A stretch of 64,000 bases of DNA from Reticulitermes speratus (GCA_021186555.1 JAJKFL010000006.1:37631478-37695477); one strand, 5' to 3'; positions 11,061-24,255 are shown, counted from the stretch's first letter. The notes: a model not told the origin generated them from the letters alone. A program made the numbers and translations.

Positions 11061-12274
11061 ATCTGATCATAAGAATTTGTTCCGTCTGGAAAGTATGAAA
11101 GAAAGCAGATTTATTGGAACGTGTTGTCAGTATGCACCAAGTAGGTCCTCCTGAAGGAGAAGGAAGGCCACTCAAAATACGAAAAGACCAGTTCTGAATA
11201 CAAGTCTGAAGTCTGATTTGTCTGTTAAGAACAACCAGTCACCATCCCTTTTAGTGAGGTGTGCAAAATCGCAGAGAATGCATTTGGAAAACGTGTTCCT
11301 TAAATCTTTAACTTGCAGTACATTTACTGGCATGTTTGAAGTTATGCTGAGTGTCCTTTAATTTAAAGTAGGTAAGTACAATAAATCATTCCCCAGCTTT
11401 CTCACTGCACAGATGCACTATAACCGAGCCTGCGGAAAGAGGTCCCATGGATGTGGGAATGACAGTGACCGAGGCTTCCACTCCTTTGCTGTAGCATTCC
11501 CCTCCTGTCCACTGTCGTGTGTCAGCCGGCTCAAAGCAGTTGTTGCTGACAGAGTTCATCACTATCCACAGAATGAGTTGACGACTGCAGTGGAGTAAGG
11601 GGTGAATACGATGGGCAGGGAAACAAGAGCAGGAATGTTCCATGGGACTTCTTCCCTGAGTGTCTCAGTGTGGGTGCCTTGGGACCTGTGACTTATACAA
11701 CCGTGTGAGAAAATACGTCTGTCTCTTCTTAGCGTGAAAGATGTTCGGAATGTTTTAGCGGCGAGAATTATTAGTATTACGTGCTAAAAATTTCAAAACG
11801 ATCGGTCAGTGTACGAGGCGTTGTGTGGACGGTGCGAACAGACGAATTGTCCTTATCGGTGTGTCAGTCACTTTTATCTTGTTTTTCGACTTCCAGTTAT
11901 ATTAATGGTTTTCGTATTGTAAGTCTTTATAAACAGCAAGTTTTATAGGATGGATTCGAATGTCTCAGAGCTTTTGAAATGCTGTGAGCGACTACACGAA
12001 TTTATTTGTAAGAAATCAATAGCCACACAAAAATTAAACGCGCACTCTTATAAGGAGCTTGTGATGTGGTGGTCGACAACCAGTTTGATCTACACACCAC
12101 CACCACTAGCACTACCGTCTAGTGAAAGAAGATATTCACAGTGACCCGTGATGAATATTGTGCACCAAATGTTTAGCGAGATTTGCTTCGACATAGTTTT
12201 TAAACTGTTTTTGGAACATGTTGTGTTCACTGATTGACGCTAGTTTGTGTTAAACAAGAATGTAAATACGCTTA
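11061..12274. other. No recognised gene
   Basis: Opposed frames at 11386-11643 (85 and 61 codons) lie over a GC-rich patch. Neither contains a known domain and I take them as chance. Confidence 0.5.
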
Positions 12275-12606
12275 CTCCCTAATTTTCGCAGGGGTTAGGT
12301 TCCAAGACCCCCGCGATAAGCGAAAATCTGCTAATAATTGACCCCCCCCCCCCCAAAGCAATTTTTTTAGTATTATCAGTGTTGTATTTTCTTTGCAGAA
12401 ACATTGTAATGGGAGCTGCTTCTTTTTTCCTTCAACTCTCTTAATACGATGCGGTATGGCTCGAAGATCTGTTCGAGTTGTCGAACAGTTTTGATGCTCC
12501 TATCCATTGAAGGGCAACAGTGATGTATTTTTATTCTTGGGGCGACACCGCACACCGCGAATTTGCGACACTGCGAAGTACGAACCCGCGAAAAGCGAGG
12601 GATGAG
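12275..12606. mobile_element. Tigger/pogo-like MITE
   Basis: The left end CTCCCTAATTTTCGCAGGGG and the reverse complement of the right end (CTCATCCCTCGCTTTTCGCG) are inverted versions of one terminal sequence. TA dinucleotides flank both ends (12273-12274 and 12607-12608), as expected for the Tc1/mariner/pogo group. Inner matches (GCGATAAGCGAAAA against GCGAATTTGCGA) extend the inverted ends. The 332-bp element holds a 14-base C run and no transposase. The Tigger assignment rests on the CCCTCGC...CGCGG end style. Confidence 0.65.
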
Positions 12607-12640
12607 TATAATTATATAGTAACATGCTTTAGAAGCAAGT

Positions 12641-12680
12641 CTGAAGACGGAAGCCGACCCTGTCCCCGAAACGTAGTGTT
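12641..12680 (+). ncRNA. Hammerhead-like motif, single copy
   Basis: Core CUGAAGA (12641-12647) is followed by CGGAAGC...GUCCCC and CGAAACGUAGUG. Stem II is weak and stem I is not evident. It is a decayed member of the motif family. Confidence 0.35.
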
Positions 12681-12769
12681 GTATTAATTGTGTTAATTTT
12701 AACGCATTAGACGATGGAGAAAGTCCATAAAGTTAATATGGTTATATGTGACATTCCTTCATCAGAGCA

Positions 12770-13500
12770 TATAGAATAACATTTGGTTTGTCTTCATGCA
12801 GATGGGCGTTAACTACAACTCCAACATGTCACAGTAGGTAACTTCGTTTAACTGCTTTTCTCTACATAGAAGAAAGTCGGTACACTTTATTTATACCACA
12901 GCTCAGAGCATAAAAACATTTGTGTTCTGGCTGTTCCTTACATGTTTAACCACAGCGTGAGGATATTCACATCCCCACATATGGATATTATGCCTCTAGA
13001 CCTTCCCCACAAAGATAAAATGTTGCTTCGTCGCTGGCACAGATTTTTGTGGTAGGAAAATTACATCTTCTGCAGTACGGTCCATCGTTTTGGCCGAAAA
13101 TTCAAAACGTGCCTCTTTTCCGTTTGGTGTTATGTGTTTCAAAAATGTCAGTTATTAAGGCCGGGCAGCAAGCCGTTTTGAAGAATTTCCCACACTGTTG
13201 TCTGTGGTACATTCCACTTCCGACTAGCCTGACTGTTGACTCTTGCTCAGATGAGCCTGCCGAACACGATCAGTTGTATGCACACTCGTACTTTGTCGGC
13301 TTGAGCTCTTCCCCTTACAGAAACAACGCATGAGTCACAGGTTTTTTTTTTCATAGCACTGATCGATTTCGCGGTTGGAGAATTCTTTGCGAACCTTATT
13401 CTGAATTCTCGCTGGGCAGACATCACAGGTTTGTTTGAGTGAAACTCCAGCACACAATACGCTTTTTCCATTTGATTCGCCATCTTACGTCTGTGCTGTA
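12770..13500 (-). pseudogene. DUF4817-type mariner-like transposase remnant
   Basis: On the minus strand the protein opens at 13483 with MANQMEKAYCVLEFHSNK, then SAQREFRIRFAKNSPTAKSI. This matches the N-terminal helix-turn-helix of insect DUF4817 transposases (MEKAYCVLEY ... VQRKFR ... PPTDKSI). Further along, in shifted frames, come ASRKWNVPQTTVWEILQNGL (the second HTH, usually ASRELNVPQTTVWRVLRKRL) and NILSLWGRSRGIISICGDVN, which fits the DDE-domain stretch around the IWG motif. Several frameshifts and stops separate these blocks, and a poly-A run interrupts the first. No inverted ends were found. It cannot make a working transposase. Confidence 0.7.
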
Positions 13501-16500
13501 TTCTTGTGGCAAGAGTTGAAAGTACTTCTTAGTAATGCGCGCAAAAAATAGATTTTTGAGTTGCTCTTTGCAATGGCGCGCGTTTATTTTGTGTGCCTGT
13601 TACTTTTTTACCAATGAATTGATGTAACCGCTTACATCATGTTGCGTCTCAACATTTTTAGGGTGAAGTTTACTAATGTAAGAAATGTTTGAGTAAAGTA
13701 CATGTACATTGCGGTTCGTGAGGAGGTTTGCTTTTTATCTCATAATTTGTGGTGGTGATCGTGGTAATATTAGTAGTAATAGAATTATAGCACGACTGGC
13801 GGTTGCGCCTGAGTAAACAACTGCCGTCCTCATATATAACGACCTGTGTTGAGTTAACAACGTCGGCCGTTAGCTTGGGTTCAGTGTACGTACAAATTGT
13901 GGTAGCGCAAGGCAGACGTGAATGGCCGGGATTGTGTCGGTTACATGGACGGTAGTACTAGCATTTGGTATCAGTATCTTTTAATGGAGGTGACAGGTTG
14001 AGTACTTATGTTTGTGGTATTTTATACTGCAATTAGTACTACCACAATTAACCCTATGGTCAAAAAGTTAACTTGCTAAGCTCATCTAATATACTGGTTT
14101 AATTGGCATTGTACCGGTTCTAAGTGCGTGTGAGTCATTTCAGACTTAAGCAATTTAGATTTTACAATTCATTGTAGGAATTTAAGTGGTTTAAACTCAC
14201 TTCTGAGTACAGCGTGAGCATGTTATTTTAGATATGTAACCCATACTCAATGAAATACGGAAACCACAATGTCTATCTTATGCGGCAAATAATTACGTTC
14301 AGTGAGAGTTCACTGTCAGAATTTCTGGTGCGGATTTACGACGTTAGTGAAGACAAGTAACAATCCTCCCGTACAGCAATGACGCCTTCAAAATCCAATC
14401 ACTGTGAAGCGAATGTCTTATTAATACCGAAGATGTGTAAAAATATTAACGGTACGAAAGCTGTGTTATTTACTTTACCTAAGTAAAATGAGTTACAGAT
14501 CAGGTACTGTTAGACTGTTATTTAACTACATCATGTCGCTGCATAGGCTTATAAGCTTGAATGGAGTGGGAAGATTGTCGTGAATAGTAAGTACATGGAA
14601 AGAGGTGGCCGTGTTATGATCGACAGTGCTACCTGAGCATTTACCCGGAAAAAATCACGAAACCAACGGAAACCCTTAGGCGTGCGTTATTTTAGCCGAA
14701 GCACGAACTGCGTACCTTCCAAATAGAAGTCTTGGATCCCCTGGTTTGTTATTTTGAGGAGCACCTTGTAGATATGCATGTTAAGACAAATTCCTTGCGA
14801 GATTCGAGGCTTTCATATAGTATGGCATTGCCGAGGATTCAGTCTAGTGGGATGTGACGAGAGGAACGTAGTGTCTCCATCTTCAAGAAGAACGTCATAT
14901 TCAGGAAGACCTGAATCCTTAACAAGTTTCTCGTTATGGTGTGGGATCCGCAGAGACTTTACGCTCGTTACAGAGCTTTTCATTACCATCTCTTGAACAG
15001 CAAAGTTTACATTTGCCTTAACTTATTTCACTAAGTCAGTTTTACAATACTTGAGTATGTCGTCAACTGGTCTCTTAACTTGATGTTTTCCAGATAAAAT
15101 TATGCATGTACAACCTGTTTTACCGTACGTTCTGTACACCCCATCCATCTGGTCCTTCTTAATTTAATCATCTGAGCACTAAGTAGTGAAGAGTATGCTG
15201 TAATGTTCGCCATTCTCCTGTGAACTGGAACTGATGTTGACGCAGAATTGTGTGTCTCAGAAACCAATGAAGAACGGGATCATTAAGCATCAAATTGGAC
15301 ACAGCTGTGGGAAGACTGTGTGCCCGCTATTTAGTGACCGTAAGTTAATTCTTCAAAATTACTTAAAGTTTAGTATGTTTGTATCTTAACTGACTGTATA
15401 TTTGCTGAAGCCGTGAGTGAATAATGTAAATTTCGGCGAGTACATTCAGTAGTGATTTCGGTAAACACAGTTGCCTACTGATTTAAACGTTTTACGTTTT
15501 TTCAAGCCAACGCGTTTTGCAGGTGACGTACAAGTTTCTTCCAGAACCGGCTGTGTTACCTCGACATGTTGTCCCTGTACTTGCATTTCCTGCTGCGTGT
15601 GTCAGAATTCGTAAGTGAACAGTACACAGACTCACAGTCGGTTACGCTATTGTATTGGTGTTGGAAATCTTTGTATTTTGTTAGTGTGATGTATTTTAAA
15701 ATTGATTAACCACTGCCACACACGTACATTCCGTAGCTTTGTCGATTTGTTGTTAAGTGTATGAGAGTTCTGCGGATTTACTTTCGGTCGCCTGTGGTCA
15801 TTATCACCATCACTCTGAGAATTGCACCCCAAGTTGCCTATTTCATCCTGTCTATTCGGTGATCTTCCGAGAATTGTCTTCTCTTCAGGTTTTGTAGGTC
15901 GTATTTTGTTTGGTATTCTTTGATTTTTCTGTACTTGCTTGCTGTTTCCAATTTTTATGATGATTGGCTGCATTTTTAATTCCCGTAAATGTCTTCGTTT
16001 AATTATGATCTAGTATTATGTGGCCTGTCGTTCTCATAAATTTAGTTTCCTATGCCAGCAGCCTCGTTTTCTATGCCTTTCTAATCGTCCAGGTTTCTTT
16101 AGAATGCATTGTATTCCTGGATTACGGAACAGCAGGTGGAGTCTGTGATGCAACAGATACACGGAGAACAGGTGGCGATACAGCAAAACATTGTCAGCCA
16201 ATTACGCTGTATGAATTTTTAATTTTTCTTCATTTATTGTCTTAACTTTTATGTTCCATTAGAGGGGAAACGTATTGATTGTGTAATCCTCCCTCATTAG
16301 GATGTGTTGGGATTTCTTAATTCTCGTCGTGAGAGAGGGAGAGATGGGGTTATTTAACTACGCTGTATGTTGCGAAGATTGTATAGCGTCGGTGGTAGTG
16401 AATGAAATGTGAGCATGGAGCCTTAATGGAATGTTATTGACAGGGAAAATCGAAGCATTCGGACAGAAACCTGTCCCAGTACCATCTTATCCATCACAAA

Positions 16501-17985
16501 TTTCACACGGACTGGTCTGGGGTCGAACTCGAACCTCCGCAGTGAGAGAAAGTAATCCTAAGATTGAGTAGGATTTGAGGTTGTCACGTAGATGAATATT
16601 TTAAGAGTTATGGCCGTGTGGGATCTAACGCTTTGTGGCTTGATAGATTAGTACAGGCCTTTCGAAGTTACCTGCTGTCTCCATCTTCACTGTAGAAGAG
16701 ACAGTCTTAACATTCACCGCCGTGAGAATTTCGAACCTCATACAGTGGTGTTCCGTAGGATGGCTTCTGTATTACTCTTCCGTTTTGAAGATAGAGGTGG
16801 CATGTTCGAATTGTTGTTAGTTGTCTACGAAACTGCATGGCTTCACATTCCAGGAGACACTAGTCGTGGTAATCATAAGATTCCTGATAAGTTGTCCACA
16901 TTTTGAGCTGTTGAAGCATGCACGTGTAACTTTTATTTTTATAATTCCAGATGTTCGTTTTGCAAAGAAGATAAATAAGGAAACCAATATGGTAAGTACT
17001 TGTTTCTTTTCTTGTAATAAATAAGCATACTTCCTCTGTAATGATGTAAGGGATGTGAAAATTTATTGGAACAAGAAACGCTAATGAAGGAATTGAATTT
17101 TCATCTATGCTGAAACCTGTGCTTGTCAGACTCCGCTCAAACTCATCGGAAGTCAATTGATATCTAACCCTTTAAAGCACAGTGATTAACTCTATATACC
17201 ACCTACTTTTAACATTCCAAAATTTGATTATACCTGCACAGTGCCTGTTTTTTTTATGATTCGCTGAAAGAGTAACTGTTATTCACGGAATTAACCGTAT
17301 GATCATTGCCATAGAGATGCACTGTTTTCGTAGGAACCGAATTTTGAGTACAGTTACATCGATGCATTTGAAGAAAGCCGAAAGCTTATTGTAGGATGGA
17401 GGGATAGGCAACGTCCCGTGGAAATGTGTCGACATTTATGGACTAGAGGAAACCTACGCCTTCACTTACTTCCGTCGGCTAATCTTCCATTCATTTTCGT
17501 GACTCATCTTTTTTCCGCCTTTTGTTGTAAGTTATGTGTTTCGAGTAAGGTTATTAAGCTTAGTCGTGATGTGCACTACACGAGGTGAATACAGTTTCCA
17601 AAGCAGTAACGTTTTGTTTCATTCTGAGACCGGAAATGTGACTATGTGTTTTTTTGGGGGGGGGGCGGTGACATATATGAAGGCTTATATTTTTAAGACT
17701 TTGAGCGTATATTGAGGTCGGATTGTACCTAACCTGCGGCCGAAAGAATGGAATTTGTGATTTATGTTTTTTTTTTGCAATTTGGCCATAAAGTAGAATT
17801 GTAATGGTGTGTTACGTGTGCTGCCTTCTTAATAGACTTCACTGAGAATGGTAAATGGGCTGTGCTGAACTCTTGTGTGTGAAGAATTTCGTTTGGCTGT
17901 TATGATTTGCGTGCACCTGAAATTGATTTACTGAATTTGTGGAAGGTAGGATTATTATGCAAAATATTCTTTGAAGATTCCTTTT
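13501..17985. other. About 4.5 kb with no recognised gene
   Basis: The longest frame is 108 codons (15647-15973, minus). It is polar, has no known domain, and is probably random. A degraded arm of the hairpin family lies at about 16568-16700: ATTTGAGGTTGTCA, then GGCCTTTCGAAGTTACCTGC. No RNA genes or transposon ends are visible. Confidence 0.5.
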
Positions 17986-17989
17986 CTGG

Positions 17990-18118
17990 AATATGGCGCC
18001 TTGTGGTCTGGTAGGTGCGTACCGATTTTACAAAGCACGTTGCATCCACCGTCATTAATGATGTTGTTCTACCACCTACTCGCAGTATTTCTAGAGAACA
18101 TACTGCGAGTAGGTGGTA
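17990..18118. repeat. Arm fragment of hairpin family plus perfect 19-bp hairpin
   Basis: TGTGGTCTGGTAGGTGCGTA (about 18003-18022) matches the outer arm of the hammerhead-like inverted repeats. Right after it, TACCACCTACTCGCAGTAT (18070-18088) and its exact reverse complement (18100-18118) enclose an 11-nt loop. The absence of mismatch suggests a recent templated fold-back. Confidence 0.75.
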
Positions 18119-18197
18119 TCCCTTAACGATATGTAACTCGAAATATTTATCAGCATTAAGGCAGTATATAATTTATTCAATTTATCAGGGAAAACAA

Positions 18198-18275
18198 ATG
18201 CCATGGAGCACAGTTCTTCCCGAGTGTCTGATAGTCACTCAGCGTTTCAAGAATTTCCCCGCCTTTTATGCACCT
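18198..18275 (+). repeat. LINE 3'-tail repeat, copy 1
   Basis: CCATGGAGCACAGTTCTTCC ... TTTCAAGAATTTCCCCGCCTTTTATG recurs, diverged, at about 43992-44060, immediately 3' of a minus-strand LINE reverse transcriptase. It is therefore probably a detached piece of that LINE family's 3' region, or a separate repeat linked to it. Confidence 0.5.
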
Positions 18276-18304
18276 GCAGTTACGTTGCCATATTCGCGGG
18301 ACCA

Positions 18305-18375
18305 GTACGTACCAACGACCTCAGTGGGGGAGTGTTAGGACTACGTACCAACGGCCTTGGTGGGCGAGCGTTTGG
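18305..18375. repeat. Two-unit tandem repeat of about 38 bp
   Basis: TACGTACCAACGACCTCAGT and TACGTACCAACGGCCTTGGT begin successive units, each followed by a GGGxGAGxGTT block. Only two units are seen. Confidence 0.6.
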
Positions 18376-18571
18376 AGACGGTATGTACCATAGCCCATTC
18401 GGCCAGTGTGATCGAATTTGTTTCTGTAGTATCCGTTTTAAAAGACGCCCTGAGTGCACTTGTCTTCCAAGTGGCCTCATCCCTCGTATAAAATTACGTA
18501 ATGTATGCCAGTCGGCACGTGTAGTTCTTGTGCAAAGGTCGTAGGAATCACTGATGAAACATAAGGGCAAG

Positions 18572-18863
18572 GTAAAAAGGTAAAGCAATCCCATTACAGG
18601 CCTGGACAGGCCCTTAGGTTTTCCAGGAGGTTGAGGCTCCCAGATTTCTAGACAATCGGCACTTGAAGATGGTAAGGTTGTCAGCCCTACGCACCGGCCG
18701 CCTTTACCCCCAGGAAATATTCCTGGTACTCATTTCTGTTAGAGGCTGAGTCGACCCCAGGGCCATAGTGCTGCCGGAAGGATTCCAATAACACCATCGG
18801 GAATCGAACCCGCGACCTTCCGGCTTGTAGCGCAGTGCCTCAACCAACTGTGCCACCGCGTGC
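18572..18863 (-). mobile_element. tRNA-derived SINE, family 1, full length
   Basis: Read on the minus strand, the element starts at 18863 with a tRNA-like head. It holds an A-box-like TGGCACAGTTGGTTGAGGC and a B box GGTTCGATTCCC. The family body ends with GGCCTGTCCAGGCCTGTAAT, then GGGATTGCTTTACC and a short A/T tail. It is flanked by an exact 13-bp direct repeat ACATAAGGGCAAG (18559-18571 and 18864-18876). That is a target-site duplication typical of LINE-driven insertion. Four members occur in the window, all on the minus strand. Confidence 0.92.
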
Positions 18864-18876
18864 ACATAAGGGCAAG

Positions 18877-19754
18877 AGGTTCTTTAAACATTATGAAGGG
18901 AAAAGAAGCTATGCATAGAACGGAATGGGTAAGCAGACAAGCAGTTTATGGAGGAATGTAGGCTGAGATGCTCTCATTCTTGTTACGGAACGCACAATTT
19001 TTTCCCTCTCGATGTTCCTGTTCCGTTAGACAAAGAACCTTCCGTAATAGAACGTGCAATTCAGGGAGTTCTGATCATTCAAGGCAGTTTATATCAGCAG
19101 CAGTTGTGTTACAGCGCTGATATTCATAACTTCAAACAAGGTACTTGTGATAATCAACCTGTTGTTTCGTAACATGAAGGTAGAGATTCATTTAAACAAA
19201 CGTGAATTCTGGTGCCTTAATTCCTCGTTTCACGTAAGGAATGCTATCTTTAGATGTCGTTCATAAACTTTCAAAGCCAGCGGTTTTTTTTTTGCTACAG
19301 CGCTCGTTTTTGTATCAGCTGCTTTGACGTTTTAAAAAAGCTGCAGTTTGTACACAAAGTGTATTTGTGTTTCATATCATTCTCGGAATAAAGGACGATT
19401 GCTCCCATCCACAACGGAGGGGCAGACTATTATTGGGCTGTTTGAGGTAGGAATTGAAATTGCTTCGATTGAGTAAGCGAAAATGTATTAATATGTACAG
19501 TTTCTTATGTGATGATCTCAGTAGCACACCGCATGCGCAAACGACGGTGTTGATGATAATGTTGATGAAGTTTTTTTAAACACAGAACAGTCATGACAAT
19601 GCGCGTGTGGTGTGGACCCATAAGGTACCAGGTCTTTGACACCCCCCCCACCCCCCACCCCCCGTCTGGGGAGTCCTAAAAAATTTTGAAACGATATTTG
19701 AGAATCACATTTGCGTTCCGACCACGTAATCGGTCTTCAATTTTCTCTACGGGC
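18877..19754. other. No recognised gene
   Basis: A 74-codon frame at 18948-19172 has no known domain. A C-rich low-complexity run occurs near 19641-19663. Confidence 0.5.
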
Positions 19755-19850
19755 TAGATTTTCTCCTGTTTTCCAAAGCGTCCATACCGGCTCTGGGGGC
19801 CAGCTAGTTTTCTATTCAGTTGGTACCCGGGGCTCTTTTCCGGGAAGCAA
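19755..19850 (+). mobile_element. SINE family 2 fragment
   Basis: GATTTTCTCC ... CCATACCGGCTCTGGGGGCC ... GGTACCCGGGGCTCTTTTCC matches the internal body of the 24.26-kb copy. The tRNA head and tail are missing. Confidence 0.65.
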
Positions 19851-22280
19851 GCAATATTACTTGTTAAAAAGAAGTGAATTAGCAGTTTTCGGCATCAGGT
19901 GATTGATCCACCGTCTTAGTATAACCTTATGATAAGTTCTGATATCCTGGCCGTGTGTGTTTTTTCAGTGTAGCGGAATTCCATACATTTATGGAAAAGA
20001 ATCGTTAATTTAATACTCGCAAAGCAGGGAACTAATACAGTTGGGAAGTAATAGTGGTATTGTACCTTTTACAGAGCGTTTCTTTTGTCTCTCATCGGAG
20101 CACGGCAACTTTATGGCATACAAAGCCTGCTTCATCTGCGTCATCCCGTGACTGCTCGGTGCTGTCAGGCCAGCGATAAATGATATGTTTTATACATAGG
20201 CTGTGTTTTGCAAGTATGTGCGGCGAACATAGTCGTACGCTTTGCAAGGTGAGAATTCTAGCCGTTCCATTCTTACAGACATTCCTTCGGCTTATGTTCC
20301 ACCTGCTTTAATTGTACCCCTTTGTTGTGTAAAGCCGACGTTCTTCAACACATTGCCTTGTCCACTTTCAAACCAATTTGCATTGAACTTAAGATTAAAG
20401 TGTCCATCACCCAACTCCACAAAACAAAATACGTCTTGAGAAGCTGATAGTCGTTTAGAGTGTCAATAAGTTGGTGGCTTCCTGTCGAACTGTGAGGTTA
20501 GTTCCCGTGTTGTTAAGCCCCGCCCCCTCCCCCCTGCAACTTTTCCACTCACACGGCCTCCTTGAAGACCGGTTTTAATAACGACCTTCGTTCTGTGTCT
20601 GAGTCTTGCAGCTAGTAGTCTGTTCGCTTCATGTATTCCGACTGAATTTTGTATGGCTTTTTCATCTCGTCCTTCTCGATATGAACATCCTATAATATTT
20701 GGTGAAGAGTGCGCATTAGGAAACTCCTCGTTATGCAGTTTTCTTCATCTCCCTTTAGGCTCAAATATTGTTTAGGACAATAAATTTACATGGTCTGAGG
20801 CAAGAACAATGCCAATTTATGAAGAGTCCCGAAATATTGAACAGTGATGGTTATGTGGAAGTATGGCGCTTCTGTTGAGACGTAATTCTTGTAATGTGGA
20901 AAGTTACATGTCGACCGCTCTACATGTATAGGCCTATTTGGTTATTAGTTTTTGATCGTATTAGGCCTGAAATAAAGCGCGTTGGCGGCTCATCTTTACA
21001 GGTGTGCAGTTTGTTTTGTGATTGTGCTGCGAAATGCATGCTTGGGTAGGTTGCCGGCTTCTGTGATTATGCTACACATTTACTGGACATCAGTCTCCTA
21101 GTGAAATGTTTATACAGAACTGCTGTATTGGCATACCCTATTTTTTTAATTTCTATTTGGGCTGAACATTTAAAATAGTTAAAAGAGGTGCTTCTGTATA
21201 AGCGCAAGACGGATTGGATAGTTTGGGCAGGTAGCACGCATGACGATATGAGAAATTCGTTGAAAGTGTGTGAAGAAATCACTTTGGGAGTTCTAGTGGT
21301 GGATGGACGTTAATACTGAAACTGTTCTTAGAGACTTCAGTATGCGGTCATCTTAGACACATGAATCCTGTATGCGATTTATGTGTCTAGGATGTGTATT
21401 TATTGGCGGCCTTTCTGAAGAGGACAATGAACTTTTGGGTTCATTGGTTAAATAATAACAATGTGTAGTGTGTTTGGTTTTTATGTTAATATTTTATTTG
21501 AGCCTTTAAAGCAGGAACTTAATATAATACATGCTGAAACCAACTTGTTGCTGAATGTTCAGGGAGAAAGTGGCTGCTCGCTGTGAGAACATGCTAAACT
21601 GCATATCTACTTAATGTTGGAGCAGATCATGCACGGCTATCACTGTGCTTTAAACTGTTAATTAAGCGCATTGATTTTGCATATATCATAATCAATATCT
21701 TTGCTGCCCAACACACTTATTTGTAGTTTTCATTGCTCTTCTTTGTTTTTAATTCCCCCGCCTCTTCCCTCTGAAATCAAAGGAAGATAGAAGGTGATTG
21801 ACTTCTTGTCCGTAATATCGAATAAATACAAGCCAGAATCATATTTTTACTAACATACATTGGCGTATTTTTTCTAGCGTGTGTTATAGGCCTGTACTGT
21901 TTGTAGTGTTTCGGTGCCACTGGGACCGCCCCACGCTCCTTCTTCCGAGTACTTCGGTTTCCCCATGTAAATATCATCTCACCACTTCTCCATACTCGTA
22001 TTTCGTTCGTCACCGACGCTACGTAATCTCAGCAATTGACAGCGTCGTTAAATAAGACATCTCTCTCACTTCTTCCCGTAATGAATATTGCACGGCAGTC
22101 CAACTCTTGTTAACAAACTGCGGTCCTGATGTTCCTCCGGTGTCCTGGTTAAACAATTTTTGGCTAGTGACAGGTGTATTAGCAAGCATGCAGTCAACCT
22201 TGTCCAACTTACCTACGCTTACGCCCCCCCCCCCCTGACTTTCCTCCCCTCCGAAAAAGATGATCATTTAATGCGTAGGG
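19851..22280. other. No recognised gene; one small hairpin
   Basis: The only structure I see is an imperfect 14-bp hairpin at 21354-21389 (TAGACACATGAATC against GATTTATGTGTCTA). Frames are short and without domains. Confidence 0.5.
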
Positions 22281-22693
22281 CAGGCCTACCCAACACGTAG
22301 CTCGTGGGCAACGTTGCCCGCGACACATTCGAAATGAGAAAAGGTCGTTTAACCCCTTCCCTGGCAAAACTGAGTCAAAACGCCGAAACATTTTTGAAAA
22401 CTTACGTGTTGTTTATTTGTGGAGACATACATTATTAATTTATTTTGTAAAATTTGTACTAAAAATAGCGACACCCTATCCTATGTGAACTGATTTTTTT
22501 TTGTAAATTTTCCTATCATCATTTTATATTTTTATTGCATGTGATTATATAAAAAATACCCTGGTAATATTGTACATATAATTGTACATATACTTATTTA
22601 TTCTTCATTCTGTGTAGTGAATTTCATGTTGCCGGCAGGCAGATAAAATTTTGCCAAAGTTGCCCGCTCTACGTAAAAGGCTGAGTAGGCCTG
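22281..22693. mobile_element. Non-autonomous hAT transposon (MITE)
   Basis: The left end CAGGCCTACCCAACACGTAG and the reverse complement of the right end CAGGCCTACTCAG form short hAT-type inverted repeats. The flanking octamers GCGTAGGG (22273-22280) and GCATAGTG (22694-22701) agree at six of eight bases, so they read as a decayed 8-bp hAT target duplication. GTGGGCAACGTTGCCCGCG near the left end has its counterpart AAGTTGCCCGCTCTACG near the right end. The 413-bp interior is AT-rich and carries no transposase. Confidence 0.82.
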
Positions 22694-22701
22694 GCATAGT
22701 G

Positions 22702-24255
22702 ATTTTTCTAGATGGAATAATGGAATAACTGCAGCATTATGCAAGGGAACTAGGATTGGGATCGAAGTGTTTTGACGGCTTTTGGAAAGTAAACCGAAAG
22801 TGTTTCTTATTCCCAAATGCTATTTGGAATGTGTGCATTAAAGCGTACAAATAGGACAGTGCGTTTGTTATATTATTTCGGGGAAATGGCGTGGATCTAT
22901 TTATAATACGGCGAGGAAAAAATATATTACTACCACTCTTGTTAAATATTAAACAGTTGATTAGTGTGTTAAATATATTCTAACGCACGTTTTGTTTTGG
23001 GCATTTCACATATTGTTATTTATGTTATCTTACTCGTGGCGAGTACTGTGTTCGAGATTTTGTGTTTTGTGTAATTCGGCTTAGGTACAACGCCCTGCGA
23101 TTATCAGTTCTGAGGTTCATCCACATGTCAAATAATTGTGACGAATTCTGTTCTGGAATTTGATACCTTGTAGTTTGGTATGTACCTGTCCACCAAACTG
23201 TTTCCCACAAGACAATGTGTGGGCTTTTTCCTTACCGCAGTGGAAACCTCATATCTGACGTCAAAGGATTCATTTTTTCACGTGACATAACCCGTAATAG
23301 TAGTGGCAATAGTATTAATATGCCTGTACATTCACCCCTCACTCGTTCTGACGACGGACAGTGTAATTATCTCCGCAGATGGTTAGAACTGTGAGTTGTA
23401 TTCGACTCGGCTACTGTGGTTGTTCGCTTGTTTAAACCACTGGACAGCTGGAATACAGTTTATTAAAACTTTCGGTAGCAACATTTTCTTGATATCGAAC
23501 CTAAAATTGTACATGTACGTGATCAAAGCCTGTCTATCATATGTAAAGAAATAGACGCTGTTTGAGAACAGGGTGTTGCTGCACCTAAGAGACAGGAAGT
23601 AACCGAAGGTTGGAGAAAATTTCGTAATTAAGAGCTTCATAATTTGTACCTTTAAGTACGACTGCTAAGTCAGTCAGGTAAATCAGAATGAGATCGGAAC
23701 ATGTAGCACGTCTGGGAGAGATGAGAAATGCATACAAAATCTTATTTGTAAAATTTGAGCATACCTTTCGACATCCATATTACGTGGGAGGATAATACTA
23801 AAACGAATCTTAATAATATACAAGGGTGTGGACTATAATCATATGGTAACGATAGAGATCAGTGGTTGCCTGTTGCGAGCAACGTAATGCATCTTCGGGT
23901 CAATAAAGGACGAGGAATTTCTTCAGCGATTGAGTGAAGGGTATCTTCTCGAGGACTTAGCAGCATGGAGTTTGTGTTACAGACAATGAAGAGCAGGAAT
24001 TGCGTGGTATGTTTTTGTGTTACTGGGAGTTTCAAATTTAGGGATGTTTCATATTGGCTACAGTAACAATTTTGTTCAAATTCTGAGAGGTTGGCTTGCA
24101 TTGTGCAACTACCTACACAGTTATTTTGTACTTAGGCGTAGTGTATCGCCGAATCATTATCCGCCTAAAGGGAATCCTGGAGAAATGTGTAAGGAACAGA
24201 CAGGCTGTAGGTGGAAACGAACAAAAGCTTTTTTCGTGCATATGTTATGCTTTCG
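22702..24255. other. No recognised gene
   Basis: The frames are short and random-looking. A word resembling the hairpin-family arm (ACCTTGTAGTTTGGTATGTA, about 23165) is too short to call. Confidence 0.45.

Noticed and set aside
15647-15973. 108-codon polar minus-strand frame
   Set aside because: Low-complexity N/K/R/P-rich composition with no domain. The region looks like random AT-rich sequence.
16568-16720. Further hairpin-family inverted repeat
   Set aside because: Only one arm is recognisable and the facing sequence does not match it, so it was kept as a fragment.
18780-18863. tRNA gene suggested by good A and B boxes
   Set aside because: The boxes lie in a SINE head with target duplications. 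A complete cloverleaf with acceptor stem is not formed.
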